Assembly: GCA_963667855.2 (NCBI GenBank) | Contig: CAXXKI010000004.1 | Coordinates: forward strand, 62,001 to 126,000 | DNA from: G963667855 sp963667855 | GTDB taxonomy: Bacteria > Planctomycetota > Phycisphaerae > UBA1845 | Direction of reading: 5' to 3' | DNA: 64,000 nucleotides | Shown: piece after piece, positions 60,456 through 64,000 of the stretch | Layout of the letters: every line of letters begins with the position of its first letter | How positions within the stretch are numbered: position 1 is the first letter of the stretch | Made by a program: the position numbers and the translations under genes | The notes under the pieces: generated by a model | The model's input: the letters and a program-made list of their open reading frames with translations, nothing else | Databases searched by the model: none | What the model was told of the DNA's origin: nothing

Positions 60456-61508
60456 CTGATCCTGTTTCTGAGCAAACGCCTTTCGTATATCACTTGCGGC
60501 TCGTTCCGGATCGTCTTTGCCGATAATTGCCGAACAGACGGCAACGCATTTACCGCCAGCCGCCGCGACGTCCCTGGCTCCGGCTTCATCGATACCTCCG
60601 ATTCCCACTACCGGCAGCGAAACATGCGAGATTACTTCGGTCAATAACTGGGGGCCGGCTACTCCGTATTCAGGTTTCAGTTGCGTGCTGAACATCGGTC
60701 CCACGGCTATATAATCCGGATTGAGTTTAGCCGCATCCAAGGCCTGGTGCATTGAATGTGTGCTTATCCCTACTATTCTATGCGGTCCCACGACCTTCCG
60801 GGCTGATGCGATATCGATGTCATCCTGGCCGACGTGAATACCGTCCGCGCCGGAAGCTAGTGCAATGTCCGCTCTGTCATTGATTATGGAAACAGCGGAG
60901 CATTCCCTGCATATACTCACAAACTCCCTTGCTCTCTCCAGCAGCTTGCCGTCTTCCATTTCCTTTTCCCGGAGCTGGAAACAATCGGCGCCTCCCCTGG
61001 CGGATTCGGATATAACCTGCCGCCAGTCCTTCTTGCACATGGCTTCGGTTATGAGAACGTACAGTTTGACTTTGCCCAGCCGCTGGTTCGCCTGTATCAA
61101 GTGTATGATGCTTTTTTCAATATCATAACCCTGGTACCTGATTCTCTCGATTCCCTTCGCCAGGTTTTCATTTATGGTTTTGCCGAATTCCTCAAGTACG
61201 CGAAGCGCCTCGCTGAGCCGTTTCCCCGCGGCTATGACAACTTCGCCGGTCGTAGCGCGGTTGTATTCGCTTTCCGTGGATATGGTGGTTCCAACATCGC
61301 CGGGCGTGTCCCGGGTGATCATGATTGCGGTAATATCATATTGCCGCAGGATTTCGGCCAGCTTGTGCCGCATGTCTTTCAATGCGCCACACAGGCGTTT
61401 ATCATTCAAGGCGAACCTGCTGTAATCCTCCATTACTCGCATGGCTTCGCGGGCTCGATTAAAATTCGCGTCGAGTATTCGCCCGGTATTGATATCCATA
61501 TTCAACAC
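60438..61508 (-). CDS. thiE: ThiD2-ThiE fusion, thiamine-phosphate synthase
   Basis: A 356-residue protein. Residues 1-140 match the ThiD2 domain (RILDANFNRAREAMRVMEDY, LKDMRHKLAEIL, GDVGTTISTESEYNR), which in other bacteria phosphorylates hydroxymethylpyrimidine phosphate; residues 145-345 are ThiE, which couples HMP-PP to thiazole phosphate: DCFQLREKEM, IINDRADIALASGADGIHVG, GISTHSMHQ, YIAVGPMFST and VVGIGGID. So one protein does the last two steps before thiamine phosphate. No TPP riboswitch is seen in the 250 bases upstream. The last codons are supplied by a REP-like repeat. Confidence 0.9.
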   Translation of the reverse strand: MLNMDINTGRILDANFNRAREAMRVMEDYSRFALNDKRLCGALKDMRHKLAEILRQYDITAIMITRDTPGDVGTTISTESEYNRATTGEVVIAAGKRLSEALRVLEEFGKTINENLAKGIERIRYQGYDIEKSIIHLIQANQRLGKVKLYVLITEAMCKKDWRQVISESARGGADCFQLREKEMEDGKLLERAREFVSICRECSAVSIINDRADIALASGADGIHVGQDDIDIASARKVVGPHRIVGISTHSMHQALDAAKLNPDYIAVGPMFSTQLKPEYGVAGPQLLTEVISHVSLPVVGIGGIDEAGARDVAAAGGKCVAVCSAIIGKDDPERAASDIRKAFAQKQDQKRGRT

Positions 61509-61767
61509 GCTCCCTGACTTCGCTGGTTATGAAACAACACAAGGTCCGATCATAACCGCTTTTTCAGCACGCTGCACCCATATCATATTCATGCAATAAT
61601 CCAATTCGGCATCGAAATAATATCGGACCTCCGTTTGCGATTGTGTGCCAATAATGTCGCTCAATAGTTGACGCGTAGCAAGTGAAGTGACTGTTTCCGC
61701 GTACCGACAGATAAATAGAGGTTTATAATGTGGTTTTCCGATCCACAACGAGGATCAGTGAAGTGCT

Positions 61768-63963
61768 ATGGATGGCTTGATAGGGCGAATAAAACGGGCA
61801 ATTCGCCGGGCATTCGCCTTTCTATTGAATTGGCGGCCCTGGCAGATTCCCCGTACGGATGAAGTAAGCGGTGGAGATGGCTTCCCGTTTACCTATTCCA
61901 TTGTGCGACAAGGCGAAGTCCGTTCGGAGGAAGCGGAAAATCCACAGGACCTGCTGAAACTTCGAAACGAACTCGAACTGCTGAGGCTTTGCAGTTTCGG
62001 AGCCAGTGCTGATACGGTTGCCGCTCTGGAAGACAATCAGGAATTCCCTGATTCAGACAAGGCACTGCAATTGTGTCACAGGCTGGCCGATAGCCTGAAC
62101 CCGGTGGTTAGTGAGACCATCGCGAAGATTGATAAGTCTTTTCCGGAAATCGTCAATGAACTGGATTATACGATCATTGCGGATGAAGCCAGGAGCTTCC
62201 GAAAAGCGGTGGTCGATTACCTGCGATCCGGATTAGACTCCAACTGTTCTGAATTGGCGGATACTTATGCCGAGGGCGCGGAATTCGCTCCGGCTTATGC
62301 AGATGAGGTTTCCGACCACGAAGCGGAAAGCGAGACCAGCATGACCGACAAAGACGAAGCCAACATTAACAACGAAGGTACCCAACCGGAAGGCAATGCA
62401 TCGGAAGAAACTGTCGAGGATGCCCTGTCGTCAATGGAAGGTGAATTGAACAACCTTACCAATCTCGTGACCGGTGAAGGAGAACAATCGGTTATGGTGG
62501 CTAAACCAATTCGCGATGCCGAGGAAGCGACCGAAATTGGTGACGACACCGTGGAAGCTACCTCGCTCGATGAAGATGCCATCAACGCCGCCCTGGAGGA
62601 GGCCAATGCCATAGCTGAAGGGGCTGTTGAACCTGAGGAAGTTGAAAAGGTTGAAGCTGAATCTTCGCAGGCAGAGCCGGAAGCGGCTAAAGCGGATGTT
62701 GCAGACGCCGCCGAAGAGGTCTCCTCGGATGATATCGAAGCTGTGATGGCTGAGGCTGAATTGCCGGCTGCTGATCAGCCTGTCGAGGAGGCTGCTGCAG
62801 AAGAAACCGCCGCAGAAACGGAGATGGAGGCAGAAGCCATCGACGATGAACTTGCCGCCGCAATGGCTGAGGCCGCTCAAGAAACGGAACCGGAAAAAGG
62901 TGAAAATCAGGAAGAAACAATAGCCGAAACCACGTCCGAAGAGATCATCGAAGAATCCGAAGCCGTCGGGGAGCTGTTAGCCGAAGATGTGGAGGAACCG
63001 GAAGATACTTCGGCGGAAGAGGAAGTGGCTTCCGTGATAGAGGAGATGGTTGAAGCGGCCGGGGATTTAGAGGAAATACAGGAATCGCCGGGGCAACCGG
63101 CGGAGGAGGAAATGGCCGTTTCCCAGGAACAGTCTGAAGCGGAAATACCCGAACCCGAAATGGTTGAGGAAACCGTAATTGAAGAAGCTTCTCAGGAAGT
63201 TGCCGGAATTGAAGAGCCTGTGGCGGAAGTGCCCGAGGAACAGCCGGTTACGGAAGTTATTGAAGAAGCGGTGACTGAGCCGCTCAAAGAAGAAGTTCCG
63301 GCAATAATCGCGGAAGAGGCGGTGGTGCCAGTAGAAGATATTTCGGAGCAGGTGGCCGAAGAGGTGACCGAATCGGTCGCCGCGGAAGTTTTTGAACCTG
63401 AAGTTTACGAGGCACCGTCTGAAGACATGACAAGTCAGCAAGAGAGTGTAATAGCGGAAAGCCGATACGAGGAGCAAGCAGTGGAGAGAGAGAGCATTAC
63501 AGCCACCCGGTCTGATATGGCGAGACCAGTTGGACCGCGTGGCGGCAAATATACTCCGCGCACCCGCCGCGGCAGCAGGAGGCCCAGTAAACGGGTACCG
63601 GCCGGCGAAGTCGCAGCGGCTATCGAGAACATGACCCGTTTCCTTGAGGATGAAATAACTCCCTTGTGGGACGAAGCTCAGGAAACGCTCGAGGATATCA
63701 ACGCCTACCGCGATGAGATCGAATTCATCCGCGAGCAGATAGCGGCCGAACGTCGAGAAGTACTCGCCATGCGCGAGGAGGCCGAAGCGTCGCGACGGCA
63801 GGCGAGGCAACTGCAACTGCAGATGCAAAACCTTCGCGATGAGGCCATGCGCGCCCGGCAGAGAGCCGATGCCGCGTGTCAGGATGCCCAGGCCGCTGCT
63901 GACCGGGCGATCACCGCAGCCAGGGAGGCGGAAACCGCAGAAGAACTCCGCCGCCAGAAATAA
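61768..63963 (+). CDS. Very acidic Glu/Ala-rich protein with C-terminal coiled coil
   Basis: A 731-residue protein. Residues 1-170 are a mixed, helical domain with a basic amphipathic start (IGRIKRAIRRAFAFLLNWRPW) that could touch membranes. Residues 180-580 are extremely rich in Glu, Ala and Val, without predicted structure, and hold three related short motifs (DEDAINAALEEA, SDDIEAVMAEA, DDELAAAMAEA). A basic patch follows (GGKYTPRTRRGSRRPSKR) and the last 130 residues are a long coiled coil (REQIAAERREVLAMREEAEASR...). No family recognised. The plan is like scaffolding or polar-organising proteins, but that is only analogy. A terminator follows directly. Confidence 0.7.
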   Translation: MDGLIGRIKRAIRRAFAFLLNWRPWQIPRTDEVSGGDGFPFTYSIVRQGEVRSEEAENPQDLLKLRNELELLRLCSFGASADTVAALEDNQEFPDSDKALQLCHRLADSLNPVVSETIAKIDKSFPEIVNELDYTIIADEARSFRKAVVDYLRSGLDSNCSELADTYAEGAEFAPAYADEVSDHEAESETSMTDKDEANINNEGTQPEGNASEETVEDALSSMEGELNNLTNLVTGEGEQSVMVAKPIRDAEEATEIGDDTVEATSLDEDAINAALEEANAIAEGAVEPEEVEKVEAESSQAEPEAAKADVADAAEEVSSDDIEAVMAEAELPAADQPVEEAAAEETAAETEMEAEAIDDELAAAMAEAAQETEPEKGENQEETIAETTSEEIIEESEAVGELLAEDVEEPEDTSAEEEVASVIEEMVEAAGDLEEIQESPGQPAEEEMAVSQEQSEAEIPEPEMVEETVIEEASQEVAGIEEPVAEVPEEQPVTEVIEEAVTEPLKEEVPAIIAEEAVVPVEDISEQVAEEVTESVAAEVFEPEVYEAPSEDMTSQQESVIAESRYEEQAVERESITATRSDMARPVGPRGGKYTPRTRRGSRRPSKRVPAGEVAAAIENMTRFLEDEITPLWDEAQETLEDINAYRDEIEFIREQIAAERREVLAMREEAEASRRQARQLQLQMQNLRDEAMRARQRADAACQDAQAAADRAITAAREAETAEELRRQK

Positions 63964-63970
63964 AAGGGGG

Positions 63971-63997
63971 GGCGGACATCCTGTCCGCCTTGTCTTT
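63971..63997 (+). terminator. Intrinsic terminator after the acidic protein gene
   Basis: GGCGGACA (63971-63978), loop TCC, TGTCCGCC (63982-63989), followed by TTGTCTTT. Eight perfect GC-rich pairs, eight bases after the stop codon. Confidence 0.85.
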
Positions 63998-64000
63998 AAA

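Noticed and set aside
61527..61748. 73-codon frame on the minus strand 18 bases before the ThiD2-ThiE gene
   Set aside because: Its only long start is a TTG without ribosome site, the region should hold promoters of two divergent genes, and no family is recognisable, although the composition is partly protein-like.
62295..63828. Long minus-strand frames opposite the acidic protein gene
   Set aside because: They are produced by the repetitive GAA/GAG codons of the plus-strand gene; their translation is low-complexity Phe/Leu/Arg text.
1..64000. CRISPR array, prophage, insertion sequence or antiphage defence cluster
   Set aside because: No regularly spaced repeats, transposase, integrase with phage genes, or known defence genes were seen; the Xer gene looks chromosomal and AddAB is general repair.

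Overview
The window looks like chromosomal DNA of a planctomycete, probably of the Phycisphaerae side. Evidence: four membrane proteins carry a CxxCGY(N/S)L...CPECG-type zinc ribbon, a signature I associate with that group; there is a large type II pseudopilin with a Phycisphaerae/Planctomycetes-like C-terminus; a MoxR-DUF58-DUF4350-DUF4129-RDD-SpoIIM cluster; and a ThiD2-ThiE fusion. No rRNA, tRNA, CRISPR array, insertion sequence or prophage was recognised. The assignment is inference from gene content only.

Layout. 1-9650: end of an MFS transporter, a zinc-ribbon membrane protein, a C45-type amidohydrolase plus M55 D-aminopeptidase pair, a FlgT-like secreted protein, the ribH-nusB-ftsY run, and small membrane or zinc-ribbon genes, one with an in-frame TGA. 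9652-19917: one dense operon, addB-addA-proline dehydrogenase-P5C dehydrogenase, with overlapping stops and starts. 19933-24132: a SAM hydrolase with an apparent ATT start, pcm, a cheX-cheY pair, a Cys-rich membrane protein and a pseudopilin. 24356-34880: a B12-binding-type radical SAM protein, an orphan PhnD-like lipoprotein, then the MoxR/DUF58 envelope module. 35146-40553: unrecognised membrane proteins and a frameshifted lipoprotein.

40570-46345: a sigma-54 activator divergent from a sulfate ABC importer (sbp-cysT-cysW-cysA); cysA is broken by one extra C in a C6 run. 46370-51267: catalase, a DksA-type regulator and a second sigma-54 activator with a degenerate receiver domain. 51742-56122: lipoproteins, a TolB-like propeller protein and a Xer recombinase ending at a strong terminator.

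56255-63997: the most interesting region. A thioredoxin-like domain with an in-frame TGA exactly at the first position of the redox motif (UGGC) is fused to a beta-propeller-like domain. A stem-loop with a GU-containing apical loop starts its loop 25 nt after the TGA, as expected for a bacterial SECIS element. I read this as a selenoprotein that ordinary gene calling would split and lose. Two tandem CxxCC (YkgJ-like) metal-binding proteins follow, then a small lipoprotein, a methyltransferase, ThiD2-ThiE, and a very acidic coiled-coil protein.

Two apparent single-base frameshifts fall in homopolymers (C6 in cysA, T7 at 40327), so consensus errors should be excluded before they are interpreted biologically. 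The selenocysteine TGA is not in a homopolymer and keeps the frame.
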